A stretch of DNA of 64,000 nt from Stromatinia cepivora (GCA_014898415.1 RCTD01000021.1:992001-1056000), one strand, 5' to 3'; positions 1-11,526 are shown, counted from the stretch's first letter. Made by a program: numbers and translations. The notes: generated by a model from the sequence alone, not told the origin.

Positions 1-176
1 GGTTCTTTTTGGATATTCTCTCCAATGTTGATGGCTTGATAGACATAATCCTTTCCATAAGCTTCCTTGAGCTCCTCGAGAAGGATTGTTGCTTTATGAC
101 CATTTGGAGTACCCCCCGTGAGAATTTCGATGCCAGACTTGGCAATTAGTCCCGAAGGTCTATTTGAGGAAGACAT
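1..176 (-). CDS. Glutathione S-transferase, Ure2-like, N-terminal part (cut by window edge)
   Basis: The reading frame starts with ATG at 176 and runs off the left edge, giving the first 58 residues. After a short Ser-rich start it reads GIEILTGGTPNGHKATILLE and then LKEAYGKDYVYQAINIGENI. This matches the thioredoxin-fold N-terminal domain of Ure2p-like fungal glutathione transferases, where the TPNG/KATILLEEL segment lines the glutathione site. Such enzymes conjugate glutathione to electrophiles or reduce peroxides in the cytosol. No intron is seen in the visible part. The C-terminal helical domain lies outside the window, so catalytic class and intactness cannot be judged. The call as a GST is firm; the sub-class is inferred. 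Confidence 0.85.
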   Translation of the reverse strand, partial: MSSSNRPSGLIAKSGIEILTGGTPNGHKATILLEELKEAYGKDYVYQAINIGENIQKE

Positions 177-605
177 TGCTCGAGATGTATTTAAAGTAAT
201 AAAGTGTTTAGATGTTTGAAATAATCTATTCAAAGAAGTTTTAAACATGAGGAAGGAGAAGAGAAGGAAAAAAATTTATATCTAAAAAAAAAGTACATAT
301 GTGTATTGATTAAACTGGGTCAAGTCATAAAACCATATCAAGCTCGTTGGCATCTTCTCACGTCAATGCTGAATAATGATGTCAACTATTTTTAGAGATT
401 CCTAAAGCCGGAGATCACCCAGCATCCAACTGTTGACTGTAGGTACTTTAATATGACCACAAAACACAAACACTTGTACATAGTTATTCTATTCTATTAT
501 TCTGATAATAATTTGAAAATCCACATCCAAATTGATTAAGATCTGTGTCAAATAAATCAATCAATCCAAATGACATCATCGATAACTGTATCATCAGTAA
601 CTATC
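177..605. other. Intergenic: promoter of the GST gene, 3' flank of the FMP30-like gene
   Basis: A tandem spacer between two minus-strand genes. It is A+T-rich with short A and T runs near 270-300. I see no reading frame, RNA gene or clear regulatory motif. Confidence 0.6.
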
Positions 606-2410
606 CTAAAACTCCCTACTCTCTCCAATATCACAAACGTCAAAAACGCCAGTTTCAGGTAATTTCTTCCAAGCTAAAGCTTTCTTCAATAATTGAGGTG
701 GTTCCATAACGGCTTCTGGTGTCAAGACCCAGGTACCCCAGTGGATACCCATGGCACGACGACATTTGGTGTCGAGGAATATGTTTACGGAATCGAAGGG
801 GTTGGCGTGCATGGGAGAGAAAATGTGGCGGGGTTCTATATTAAAAGTGAGGTTGGTTTGAGGTTTGGGAGATGGGAATGGGAATTGGGAGATGGGAATG
901 GGAATTGGGAGGGTGAGATGGGAATGAGGAAATGGAAAAGCAGGCACATACCATAAGCACCAATAGGCACAAGCCCCAAATCAAAGGGACCTCTCAACTC
1001 CCCGATCTCTTTAAAAGCAGGACAAATGGGTAAATGTTGATACTCAGGGCCATAATCATCAGCACCCTTGGGGACCTGCGGAACTGCTCGATACCCGGTG
1101 TCACCGCCGAACCAGACAGATTTTGAGTTGTCGCCGGGGCCAGAGGAGACGGCCCACGAACACCAGAGTGTGTGGCCTTTGTCGAAGGCTGTGCGTGCGG
1201 ACGTATGTTGGGAGGGGAGACAGCTTATGCGGGCTGTTATGGGGGATGTGGATGTTGGCGAGGAAGAAGGAGGGGAGGGTGGTAGGGAGCTTTTTGAAGA
1301 GGTTTTAGAGGAAGTGGATATGCGTTTTTCCCCTGTGATAGGGGATAAAGTAACATCAATATCCTCCCACCAATCCATCTCCACACAATTTTTAATCCCA
1401 CACTCCTCAAACCATTTCTTAAGTCCCAATCCCACGACAAACTGCGCATTCGGATGATTTCTATGTATTTCCATAACTGTCGGATGACTCAAATGATCAT
1501 AATGACTGTGACTGATAACCACGAAATCGACAATTGGAATCTCAGATATTTTGCAAGGGATAGGTGTGTAGCGTTTGGGACCCATGAAGGAGAATGGTGA
1601 ACAGCGTTCTTCGAAGACGGGATCGAAGAGTACCCGTAGACCGGAGGGAAATTCGATGTAGTAACAGGCGTGTCCGAGCCAAGTTGCGCGAAGAGAGGGG
1701 GTAGTACGAGTAGGCAGGAAGGCGGGCTGCACGACCGGCACAGTTGGGGGAGTTGTGTCCGGGCTCCCGAGTTCGCCGGTTATTTTCGCCCTATGGAGAG
1801 ACCACTGAGTTAGTAGTAGTTATTGAAGTAGTTGAGTGAATAAATAGCTCCCCGACAGATCCAATTGAACCTATATGTGTCCATGTGCCCACCATGATGC
1901 TTCGCTTGCCCTCCGAGGGCCACTGACGTGGAGATGAAATATCTGGAAATGAGATATCAAAAACGATAAGACATTAACATGGAAGACTTCCTCCATCCTC
2001 CACCACCCGGCGACATTTCCGCTCCACGATGAATCCTATTGAGCCTATATTTGCCCATAATCCCATCCACAACCTCCCCATAACCGTTGAAACATGCATA
2101 TGCAAAATCCGAAGCCCCCCACTTACCGTATCATAGCCAAACCGATACCCGGCGCACTCATCTCTACCCAAGAATCCCACGGATTTGTAAATCCCTTTCC
2201 ATTTTTTAGATGATGCGCTTTTGCTTTTGAATTCTCTGGTACGGCGCCGAGAGCAGTGGGACTGCTCATGGTGGCGGCGTATAAGGTTGCGCCGATTAGA
2301 GACCCCGACATGGCTCTTATTGTATTTTTGGGATTAGGATTGAAGGAGGAAGACGACGATGTTTTGCGTGATGGATGCCGAAGGAGAGAGCGGAGGTATG
2401 AGAAGCGCAT
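606..2410 (-). CDS. FMP30: NAPE-hydrolysing phospholipase D-like metallo-beta-lactamase (FMP30 family)
   Basis: The proposed exons are 2127-2410, 1871-1942, 952-1790 and 606-835, giving 474 aa. The family hydrolyses N-acyl-phosphatidylethanolamine; yeast Fmp30 sits at the inner mitochondrial membrane. The N-terminus is rich in Arg and Ser, like a mitochondrial presequence, and is followed by one hydrophobic stretch (about residues 33-55). It then has the family segment [16 protein letters not shown]. The zinc-binding motif SHSHYDHL lies at about residues 212-219, with WLGHACYY before it and WFGGDTGYR later. The last exon carries [19 protein letters not shown] and [10 protein letters not shown] Ser/Pro/Thr-rich insert (around 1240-1330) interrupts the catalytic domain. 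The 3' splice (951/836) is secure. The 72-nt second exon rests on phase and on the resulting TTPPTVPV context and is the least certain part. Confidence 0.85.
1847..2058. repeat. Diverged 38-bp direct duplication at introns of the FMP30-like gene
   Basis: The 38 bases at 2021-2058 match 1847-1884 at 30 of 38 positions without gaps; the copies are 136 bp apart. One lies within the first proposed intron; the other spans the end of exon 2 and the start of intron 2. Flanking sequence is not similar. Confidence 0.55.
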
Positions 2411-3416
2411 TTGTCCGAAGGGAGGGAGTGGGAAGGGGAAGGGAGGAGGGGAATAGAGGGAATGAAGAGTGAAGAATGAGATTTATATAGAGAAATGAGA
2501 AATGAGAAATAGATAGATAGTGAATCTTTACAGTCTTACTCTGAATAGGCTGACAGCGTATTGTACGTACATACCGTTAACGCAAGGGTCTTATCGTCTT
2601 ATCGACGGAGTTAGAGATGGTAATATCATGGAGATGGCATTTCCCATGGCCCTAAATCCATTTAAAACGGAAACAGCATCGGATTTCCGGAATGGATCTT
2701 AGGTATTGGGGTATTGGACGTTGTACTTAATAAAGTGAGGAAGGATTGACTGTACTCATCTTACACCTATCTAGGTAGGTAGATTCGTCTTGGTGTGAAG
2801 TTTTGAAATTGATAAAGTTCGTGAACATGCATGGGAACATTGGAAAAAGTTCAAACCCTCGGTCGGCCTGACTTCCTTCCGGTTTTCCTCTGTTCTATTG
2901 TACACTTCACTTCTCTCACGCTACAGCCTTGATTAAGTTACGCGTATAGTAACATATCATGATGGTAGTATTACACGACAATCAAAACCTACAGTGTAAG
3001 GATACAAATCACCACGTAAGAAACGGTCACAGACATATCAATTTCGCAAATAAAATAGCCATTGATTTCTATGAATACAGGTCGTAAGGTGAGATTCATA
3101 ACTTAAAGTTAGGTCCACCCCCTAAAGAGAAAGCATGTTCTCATGTACAAATGATAAGGAAACGATCCCCGGGTATGCTTTTGATTGAGCAAAGAAAAAA
3201 TAACAAGACTGAAAAGAGCCAACAAGCGAAATCCGTGTATTCACATCGTAACCTCCGTGAACGACCTGAAGACGTTACCGAAAAACGCCCCTTGGCCTGT
3301 TCACCGTGAATCATCAATAGAAAAACATTTCATATCCCACCCGGTTGTCATTAGAAATCTATGTTATGTGAGCAGAATCCAAATGGTTACTTAGTAACCT
3401 ATTTGGAAAGGATGAT
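2411..3416. other. Intergenic: FMP30-like promoter and SR-gene 3' flank
   Basis: About 1 kb between two minus-strand genes. It includes a purine-rich stretch at 2411-2520 just upstream of the FMP30-like start and an otherwise A+T-rich body. Short open frames here have no family resemblance. Much of the right half is probably 3' UTR of the SR gene. Confidence 0.5.
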
Positions 3417-5138
3417 TTACCAGTAGCGGCCACGACGGTATCCGTCATCAGCGTATCCGGCATCTCTTGGTGGGTAATCTCTTGGAGGAGGACGATCATA
3501 AGGTGGTCTACCATGGCCATTGACATATGGGTCAGCCGGAGGGTAATCACGACGATAAGGATCATCAAAACCGCTACGACGTGGCGGTGGGTAATCATCG
3601 ATTGGACCACGAGGTCTAGGTGGTGGAGAACGTCCATAACGACCACGATCATCATCATAATAGCCACGACGAGGGGGGCTTCGATCGCGGTAGGCATCAC
3701 GACGAGGACTATAACCTCGGGGTGGACCACGTCGATCATAATCATCGATGGGGTAAGGTCGTCCTCGAGGAATTGGCGATCGAGATCTGGCACGATCGCG
3801 TGGGATATCCGGTTGGGTCTGTTCCATCTCATTAGCATCTCATCAAGAGGGTATTCAACAGTGAGCGATGAGCTTAGATGCGCGAATTTATGTATGAGAT
3901 GGATCTTACATCAGCAGTGCAAGTGACTCGAGCGCCTTTAAATTCACGGCCGTCAAGCTTCTCGACTGCAGTCTTTAAATCTGCAGCCGTTTCGAACTCG
4001 ACGAAACTTCTATTTTGTCCAAAATTAGTGTTTATCCAATCTAAAGGATCCAGGCGTCACTTACCCTTTGCCATCACGGTCACGACCAGTCTCCGAGTAA
4101 ACGACGTCAAGGCTAGATTGACGAGCGAAGTCTTTAAGATCCTATATCCAGAAGTCCACGTAAGTTGTTGTCCTGGACTGTTGGGCTTTGCAAATGCCAA
4201 GGGATGGATGTTGCGCTTGAATTAGTAGCCAGGAATGTATCCTTTCAAAGGTAGCTGATCCACCTTCCAGAGGTTGGCCATCTTTCCAGCGCAGAATGAC
4301 CCACTGTCCCGGATACGCAAGGGCAAGAGCAAGTAATGATAGCAGAAAGCAAGTCGAGACATGATAAAAAAGGCGAATAGCGATTCATGTTTATGAGTCC
4401 ATAATATCCCGGCCGCCCGCGCAAATGCACTAGCATATTGTTATGGTTTGAAAATACAAATTCCATAACCGCGCGCCACTGACCAGGATTACAATGGTAA
4501 CTTGGCCAGTGAAGGTCTGTATAGAAGGAAGGCGTCCAAAAATCATGTGGTATATAGTCCAAATAGCAGCAATAATTGATATCCATGAGTCCGGGTGAAG
4601 GAACGGGGTAAACAGACCTGCCAGCTGGTCTCACCTGGAAGTCCAGAGATTTGCATTCGATGAGGGGTACGTCTGGGACGAGGAGCAGTTCGCTCAGGAT
4701 TGGCAAAGGTATCTCTATTACGAGTACCACGGGCGAATTGTACCGTCAAGCGTTCGCCCATGAAGTCGGAACCGTGGAAGGCTGTGAAGAAGAATATGTT
4801 ATCAATTGCATTCGCCCTCGAGATGATTTTTTCTTATTGTTGTTGATTTCCTTACCAGGAACGACGTCGCGCGCATCCATTGCATCTTTGTATTCGATAA
4901 ATCCGAAGCCATTCATAAGTTTGATCTCGGTGATTTCGCCTGTGCCATGAGTGTTGAAATGAGCTTCAACATCAGCTTTGGTGGCTATTTAAATTTGTTA
5001 GTAAACAAATTGTTCGAGTGTCGCAGTTTGCAGTTTGCAGTTCGCAGTTCGCATCGCATATCAATCAAGATCTTGATTCAACTTACCATTACGAGGGAGA
5101 TTTCCCAGATAAAGTCTGGTGGAGGAAACCTCGGTCAT
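3417..5138 (-). CDS. SR-family splicing factor with two RRMs and an RS/RGG-like tail
   Basis: The exons are 5087-5138, 4856-4984, 4618-4781, 4065-4141, 3910-4009 and 3417-3818, giving 307 aa with all phases closing. RRM1 begins STRLYLGNLPRNATKADVE (RNP2) and contains NGFGFIEYKDAMDA (RNP1). RRM2 has RMQISGLPGETSWQDLKDF and SFVEFETAADLKTAVEKLDG; SWQDLKD is the diagnostic pseudo-RRM motif of SRSF1-type SR proteins. The tail is rich in Arg, Tyr, Pro, Asp and Ser (RARSRSP, SPPRRGYYDDD) and ends RRGRYW. Such proteins bind exonic enhancers and escort mRNA in the nucleus. Intron 3 (4142-4617) is 476 nt, far longer than its neighbours, with an unusual GTCTGT donor after SWQ. Reading through it meets an in-frame stop at 4543. 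The start of the last exon could shift by 9 nt. Confidence 0.9.
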
Positions 5139-5840
5139 TTTGATGGAATTGGTGTTGATAAAGTTGAGGGGGTTAGTTTGTTGATGTGGTAGTAAAATGC
5201 TGCTAAATAGTTAAAAACTTTCAGTTTTAACTTCTGGTTCGGGAAAGCGGGAGCTTATTTAGATCGAGCCAACACCGTCGTCGCGATCGCGCAAATGAAG
5301 ATAATACCCTTTTGACTTGGTATTATCTTGAAAAGGCAGTAAATAAAACGCGAAATGCAATCAAATGTAAATTGATCAATGCTTGCTGCAGCTACCTTAA
5401 CCTCAGGTACTGGTTATGCGCAAGAAAGTGGGGATAAAAAAAAAAAGGTGGATGATGAATGAGAAGTGGAAGATTTTGATGGATGGGTTTAAGGAAGAAC
5501 AAGTTTAGGTTTAGATTGGAGGGAACTTGGGGAAGGGGGAAGGGCTTGGAGGAAGCTAGTAATAAATAAAGTATGTAAAGTTACTGGTAGGTAGTACTTG
5601 TTACTTGTAGGGAAATTATTTATTATGGGAGTGGGATGAATAAAATTGCCAGGGTGAAATTAATAATGTGGGAAAAAAGAAGTGGATGAATAAAAAGCGG
5701 GATAGAATGAATCAATTAACAAGCATATTCCGCTATTGAAATTCATTATTATCATATGAAGATCATCTATATACATACCTACCTAGTATGTTACATACAG
5801 ACCCCATACTTTTACTATTGTAGGCAATTTAACTAGAAGA

Positions 5841-5868
5841 TTCTCAATTCTCAATTCTCAATTCTCAA
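5841..5868. repeat. Tandem repeat, unit ttctcaa, 4 copies
   Basis: Four perfect 7-bp units in a row in intergenic DNA. Confidence 0.9.
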
Positions 5869-6202
5869 CGCTTCAGCCAACTCCTGGCCTCATGTACCTG
5901 CTTTCCAATGTACTTTAGTACCCTAGTGCACCATCAAAAGAACCCATTATCACGCCCTGAACATGCGATAGGTCAAATCATTAACCATTTATTATTTATT
6001 TATTATCAAAAGAACATTATTGTCATAGGTCCAATCATTTATCATCTACCCCAAATATGTAGATAGAGTGTACGACATACCACATACCTTTCACCATACT
6101 TACCATATGATCCATATCCCCCTTACCTATTACTCTTGCTGCTTTCTCCATGCAAGTCTTCTCAACAGATTTATACCCATTGATTCCCTTCATTATTTCA
6201 TT

Positions 6203-6266
6203 ATTTCCCTTATTTCCCTTATTTCCCTCATTTCCCTCATTTCCCTCATTTCCCTCATTTCCCTCA
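6203..6266. repeat. Tandem repeat, unit atttccctY, 7 copies
   Basis: Seven 9-bp units. The early units end in t and the later ones in c. The array lies downstream of NDC80. Confidence 0.9.
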
Positions 6267-6654
6267 TCACTTTCGCCTACATTCGCTAACATTCTGCAAA
6301 GTACTACACAGTTACACTGCATTCACATTCATACATGTATTCCTCATTAACTCTCACACATGTTAGTATGTATGCAATAAGCTTAGATAGTATGGATAGA
6401 CTTTTCAATCAATATCAAGCAATCTTGAATTCGGAACATTTCTCATCATCGTACCAATGTACTCTACCGACAAAAGACTCCAAAAAGGAGTCAAGTAGAG
6501 TAACCCCACAACGCCAGGCCATTCATCCAAAACGTAGATAACTCCTTGCTTGTCAAACCCTTTCCATATCCACCAGAGCAGACCCCGAATACACAAGAAC
6601 CCTGACGTTTACTCCAACAAACAATCATCGAGGAACAAAGCGATAAAAAGCAAT

Positions 6655-9028
6655 TCATCCACTCATTTCAATATCTTGGGTATCATCTCGGATTTCATCA
6701 TCACCTCCTAGCTCATGCTCAACCTCATCTACAACGAATCCTTCATAATCTTCAAGGTTCTTCTGGATATGGACTTTAAACTTGATAATGTCGTTTAACA
6801 TCTTTTCAATTTCCGTATGCAGTTCCTCGCGAAGAGTGTTGGCTCGGAGAGTTAATTGTTCATACCTAGACTATGTCAGTGTGGTGCTGTTTAAAACTAT
6901 CTCGGGATTACTGACTCAATGTTTGTATTCATTTCTCGTTGCTCCATGAGTTGCACAGATTCCGTAAGACCAGCTCGCATTTTGGCTAGCTCTTTCTCCA
7001 TCTTCTCAATTTGTGCATCAGATGCCAGTTTTTGGGTTGTGGTGACCTATTTGTACATTAGCTTCCGTTAATTCTCGGTTGCGATTGGTGTTCTTACCTC
7101 TTTGGTCTTTTCATACTCTTCTTCTGCAGCTCTGACGCGGTGTTCTAAAGCCTCAACCTCACTCCTCTTATCGTCAATAGCTTCTTTGATATTGTCGAGC
7201 AAATCGTTGTGCTTCTCCATCTCTTCAACTGCAAGGGTTCTTCGTTCTGATATCTCTTTTCGGAGGCTAATGAAACTGTTCTTCACATGACCTCGAAGAT
7301 CCAGATTTAATATATGAGCTGGTTGATAACCTGTTGTAGGATCGGCAAGAAGTCTATCACCATCTCTCCCGCCAGAATCAGAACTTGCCATCTGCGATGC
7401 CGAGAAATTAGGTCCTTCATTGACAACAACCTGGAGCTCGTAATTCTTCCCTTTGGCGTTAATGGCGGTGGATGGAATGAGTCCTATTTGGTATCCCAGA
7501 CTATTGTATTTTTCCACGACGCGCTCCAACTCTTCCAATTTGCGACTCGCTTCCAACTCCTTTTCAGCAACCTTTCTCCTCGCTTCCTCCAATCTTTGTT
7601 GCGAAGCTTCATGTCCCTTCTGAAGTCGTTCCATTTCAGAATTCAGGCGATCGATGTCTTGCATACTCATTCCTCTGCTATCTATTTCCTCTTGTAACCT
7701 TGATCGCTCATCAGATGCTTCTTTGAGTTCTTGCAAGACTTTGTCGAGCTCCTCTTGCAAGAATTGTATACGAGACTCATATTTCTCAGATTTCTGATGC
7801 ATGCGATTGTCGAACTCTTCGAATTTTACTTTATCATCTTCCATGATCTTGAAGTTTCTGTCCAAAGTAGCAATATCCGAGCCAGTCTTTTCGAGTATCT
7901 CGATCTCCTTTTGTAGTCGTTCGTGCTCTCCTTCAAGAACACGCATTTCATCGAGATATTTTGAATTCCCTCTGTTGAATTCCTGTGCCATAGCCTGAAT
8001 ATGCGGTGCAAGAACCTGGTCCTGATCGTCGTCTCCAGCGTCTTCGTCCATGGAAAGCCAATCTCGATACGCACTGCTGAGAAAGTTGAAAATGATGCGA
8101 TCTCCACTCACATCGACACCAGCTTCTGCGCATGCCTCATCATATCGGTCGGTGGCGTATCCATCCAACATCTGAGCGAGTTGCATCATCCAATGTAATA
8201 ATCCAAGAAAGAGTGGCCACGAATTTGCGCCTCCAACGGCGGATAATGCAGATTTAGTTATGCTTTTCTGGTATGGATAACGTAGCTGAGCCATGATTGG
8301 AGGTACCTCCTGATCGATAGCCTTTTGAAATCGATAACTTGGATCAATTCTGTGGTAAAGCCATTGAAACATCAAGACAAAGTCCTTTTGAGTTGGCGAT
8401 TTCAAAGTATTGGCCGATACGTTATGATTCATCTCTATATCGTAATTATTATTGGCCATATACTCCAACAGTTCCTTTCCAATCTTCCCCTGATAAGCTC
8501 GATCTCTCAATGGACGTGGGTCTTTCGGTACTCCAGCTGGTTGTGGCCCAGTTTGAAAGAAACTCTGATGTCCCATCGGTCCACTTGTTGAAGTCCGGGA
8601 TCGATAAACACTGCTTCGACGTTCTGCTCCTTCCGCAGATGCGCGGCCCATTTGAGGTGGTGCATAACTTTTCCGGCCACTGCTATTTTGGAATGAAGTC
8701 CTTTTGACCGATGAAGTTCCAATATCTGCCAAATTTGTGCCCGAAGAAGATTGTGAGAATAAAGGTTGATTTGGCCGCGAAGGTGCGAGAGATTGTCTGG
8801 CTCCACTGCGAACATGGCTGGCGGTAAAAGGTGCATTATTATAACCACCGATTGAATTCGATCGCTTCATGGCGGATGCTGGTTGTGGTAAACTCGAATT
8901 GTAGTTGATACTTCCCAGTGTCTATACCGAATGAGCAACTTCGAAATTAAACATTTGAAGGGGGGGTATAAAGAGATCCTTACCTCTCTAGGTCGGCGCA
9001 CGGAGAAAAGACCTGTGTCTTGCGACAT
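6655..9028 (-). CDS. NDC80: Kinetochore protein Ndc80 (Hec1)
   Basis: The exons are 8984-9028, 7098-8921, 6916-7046 and 6655-6865, giving 736 aa. Ndc80 is the microtubule-binding subunit of the outer-kinetochore Ndc80 complex (with Nuf2, Spc24 and Spc25). The start [15 protein letters not shown] leads into a basic, Ser/Arg-rich N-terminal tail, the segment that Aurora B phosphorylates in the family. A calponin-homology domain follows at about residues 150-270, including [36 protein letters not shown] and [13 protein letters not shown] [20 protein letters not shown]. Long coiled coil fills most of the rest (about 310-720) and the protein ends with an acidic tail. The second exon's apparent open frame continues into intron 2, so the longest single reading frame misses the last 114 codons. 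It is divergent from PEX14 across 413 bp. Confidence 0.96.
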
Positions 9029-9441
9029 TTTCAATAATTATCCTCCAGAATGAGGTTTTTCTTTGTGAAATAATATGCCACGGGGTTCTTTCTATGTGAA
9101 AGATATTATTTGTATTGAATATTCGAAAATGCTGTTTATGCGAGCGAAGTTTTTATTTACACTGACATCCAGATTTGCGACAACAAAACTTCTGAATTTG
9201 GTTGTTATCGAATGGCCAACGCTGGAGGGAAAGTAAACAATCCGATATAGTTTAGTGTCAAAATTAAATAGCACAATCACGTGCCGGCCAAGTAAGATGA
9301 ACAAAGCTCGCGATACCTCGGTTCCGGCCATTCTTATTTTAGCGTGTGGATATGTACAAATTCCCCGGATTTCACAACTTTGTATATGTTTGACGGTGAG
9401 AGGAAGTTGAACCCTTTTCTTCATCTCATCTGTTCTTCATC
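9029..9441. promoter_or_regulatory. Bidirectional promoter between NDC80 and PEX14
   Basis: A 413-bp spacer between two divergent start codons. It contains a CACGTG palindrome at 9278-9283 roughly midway. No coding potential on either strand fits a family. Confidence 0.6.
9278..9283. promoter_or_regulatory. CACGTG E-box in the shared NDC80/PEX14 promoter
   Basis: A perfect CACGTG hexamer, the core site of bHLH factors such as Cbf1 and USF types. Placement in a divergent promoter is suggestive, but the hexamer alone is weak evidence of function. Confidence 0.4.
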
Positions 9442-10681
9442 ATGGCGATTCGTGAGGATCTCGTGGCATCTGCCGTAAGTTATTTCAACTCTCTTCACGG
9501 ATTCGAATACTAATACGTAGCTAGGTTACATGTAAGAATATTCCAGTGAAGATAGCTTCATCATTTCTAATATTTCGACAGTTCTCCAGGACCCAAGTGT
9601 CTCTGCATCACCCTTAGAGAATCGAATCGCGTTTTTACAATCTAAAAACCTTACACAGGAAGAAGTAGACGTGGCATTAGGAAGAGCCAGCGGCGAACAA
9701 TCGCCAGCATCACAAAACTATTCGAATTATCCACCACAACAACAAGTAGCAAGACAACCTCCACCTGCCTATGGAGGATATCAACAATACCCATGGCAAC
9801 AGCCTCCGCCACCAGAGGTACCGAAACGGGACTGGAGAGATTGGTTTATTATGGCCACAGTGACAGGTGGCATAGGATACGGAGCATATTTCCTAGCTAA
9901 AGTAAAGATCTAATTTATTTGGAGTTATCAACTATACTAACATATACAGCGTTACATCTACCCAATAATTGCTCCTCCTACACCTCCGCAACTCGAACAA
10001 GATAAGAAGGAGATTGACGATTCCTTTGAAAAGGCATTTTCCCTACTTGATCAGTTAGCAAAAGATACCGAAACTCTCAAGACATCCGAGCAAGAACGAA
10101 CGGAACGATTAGATATAGCCTTAACCGAAGTTGAGACAGTGATTAACGAGTTGAAATCTACGAGCCGAAGAAGGGATGAAGAATCTCGACGCATGGGCGA
10201 TGAAGTTAGAGGGCTTAAGGATCTAATACCCAAAGCTATGGAAGGACAGAAGGAGGCAACAGATAACAGGTTAAAAGAGTTGGCCGTTGAACTGAAGAGT
10301 TTGAAGACATTAATGGGTCAAAGAATGAATCCATCTTCGACCATGAATCCATACAACAGAGTTCAGAGTGCAGCTTTACCCTCGACTCCTTCTCCAATCA
10401 ACCCAATTACCACCCCCAGCAATCCAACTCCCGCCGAGGATTCCCCAACCGAAAGCATTACTCCTAGACCAGCATCAGTCAGTACTAGCTCAGGTACCGA
10501 GGCCGTAGCATCTCTCCAAGGTCGAAATGCCACTCCATTCAGCTTCACCACTGGCGCGCCAGCAGGAGGAGCAAAAATTCCAGCTTGGCAAATGGCAGCT
10601 GCCAACAAGAGCACTAGCGCCATTCCCACTACTACCACTACGAATGGTACACCGGAGGCAAGCGGATCAGCTCAGGCATAG
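9442..10681 (+). CDS. PEX14: Peroxin 14, peroxisomal import docking protein
   Basis: The exons are 9442-9474, 9526-9532 (7 nt), 9582-9901 and 9950-10681, giving 363 aa. Pex14 sits in the peroxisomal membrane, docks the import receptors Pex5 and Pex7 with Pex13 and Pex17, and forms the import pore. The N-terminal domain starts REDLVASAVTFLQDPSVS and continues ENRIAFLQSKNLTQEEVDVA, the conserved receptor-binding fold. A Pro/Gln-rich linker follows, then one membrane segment at about residues 100-120 (WFIMATVTGGIGYGAYFLAK), a coiled coil (about 135-230) and a Ser/Thr/Pro-rich tail. The 7-nt exon GTTACAT is needed to give the conserved VTFLQDP in frame; it has a good acceptor (CTAG) and donor (GTAAGA). 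It is divergent from NDC80. Confidence 0.95.
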
Positions 10682-11526
10682 ATCCCATGTTGACATATTT
10701 TGGAATCAGCGAAATTGCATGGAACGGCGTGTTAGGGTGTTAATGACTGGAGATGGAGATTTTGGAATATGTAGCGTCGGAATATTGACAATATAATCTA
10801 ATGGAGCACAGCTGTTTGTATTAAACCTATAATGTCATGAGGTAGTCCTATCTTTAGTTGAGGGCAGGAATGTCAATTTGGTTGTGGCAAAAGTTCATCA
10901 ATCTGGAACCCATTGGAAATGTAAATTGAGAAGTCCAGGGTTGGAAAAGAGACGATGAATTTATCTTCAATAGTTTCTGAACGATTCTTCAAGCCAGACT
11001 ACATAATCTGACTGCCATGAATAACACCGGCATAAGTGAAATATTTCGCCTGAACAAAATTCTTCTCCAGCTTAAATCTCGAACATTCAACGCAGACATC
11101 TAAGCGTACGAGATAAGACCGTTCATTGCCCATTCCCTTTCCCACCTCTTCACACCCAGAATCAATGTGCCACTACGAATCTGCTCTAGAACGTGACATT
11201 ATACCAGCCGAGGTTAATTACAAGCATATTAGCTTCACATGCGCAAGGTTAGTCGACCAAGTGGCGTCTAGCAATTTCATACATCTTGTTTGCTATACTG
11301 AAGTTAATTGTGTTCATAGAGAGATTCAAACTGAATTCAAGTTGAATTATAGTAATATCTTATCAAAAAAAGTACACAATCTTGGAAACAAAGAGATTGT
11401 CTACCTCTTGGTCAATCTATTGCCTCTTCTATTTCTCTGTCAACAATTTGTACTGCTATCCTCACAAACACGCACCCAGATATCTCAAACTCGCCACTCA
11501 ATCCTTAATCCGCACATCCATCAACG
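10682..11526. other. Intergenic between PEX14 and the esterase gene
   Basis: 845 bp between two plus-strand genes. The left part is likely PEX14 3' UTR and the right part the esterase promoter. An open frame entering the esterase start in another frame has no recognisable content. Confidence 0.5.

Larger units (their letters stand above)
5139..6654. other. Intergenic: SR-gene promoter, short tandem repeats, NDC80 3' flank
   Basis: 1.5 kb with no supported gene. It holds a purine-rich segment (about 5430-5720) upstream of the SR gene, a 7-bp repeat at 5841-5868 and a 9-bp repeat at 6203-6266. Open frames over the latter encode only Asn-Glu-Gly or Ile-Ser-Leu repeats and are artefacts. Confidence 0.5.

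Noticed and set aside
1974..2180. A 68-codon frame in the FMP30-like gene
   Set aside because: It covers the first proposed intron and reads the coding exon out of frame.
4245..4730. A 161-codon minus-strand frame crossing the long SR-gene intron
   Set aside because: It overlaps RRM coding sequence in the wrong frame and has no family content; the region is better explained as an intron.
6035..6350. Frames encoding Asn-Glu-Gly or Ile-Ser-Leu repeats
   Set aside because: They are translations of the 9-bp minisatellite and have no other content.
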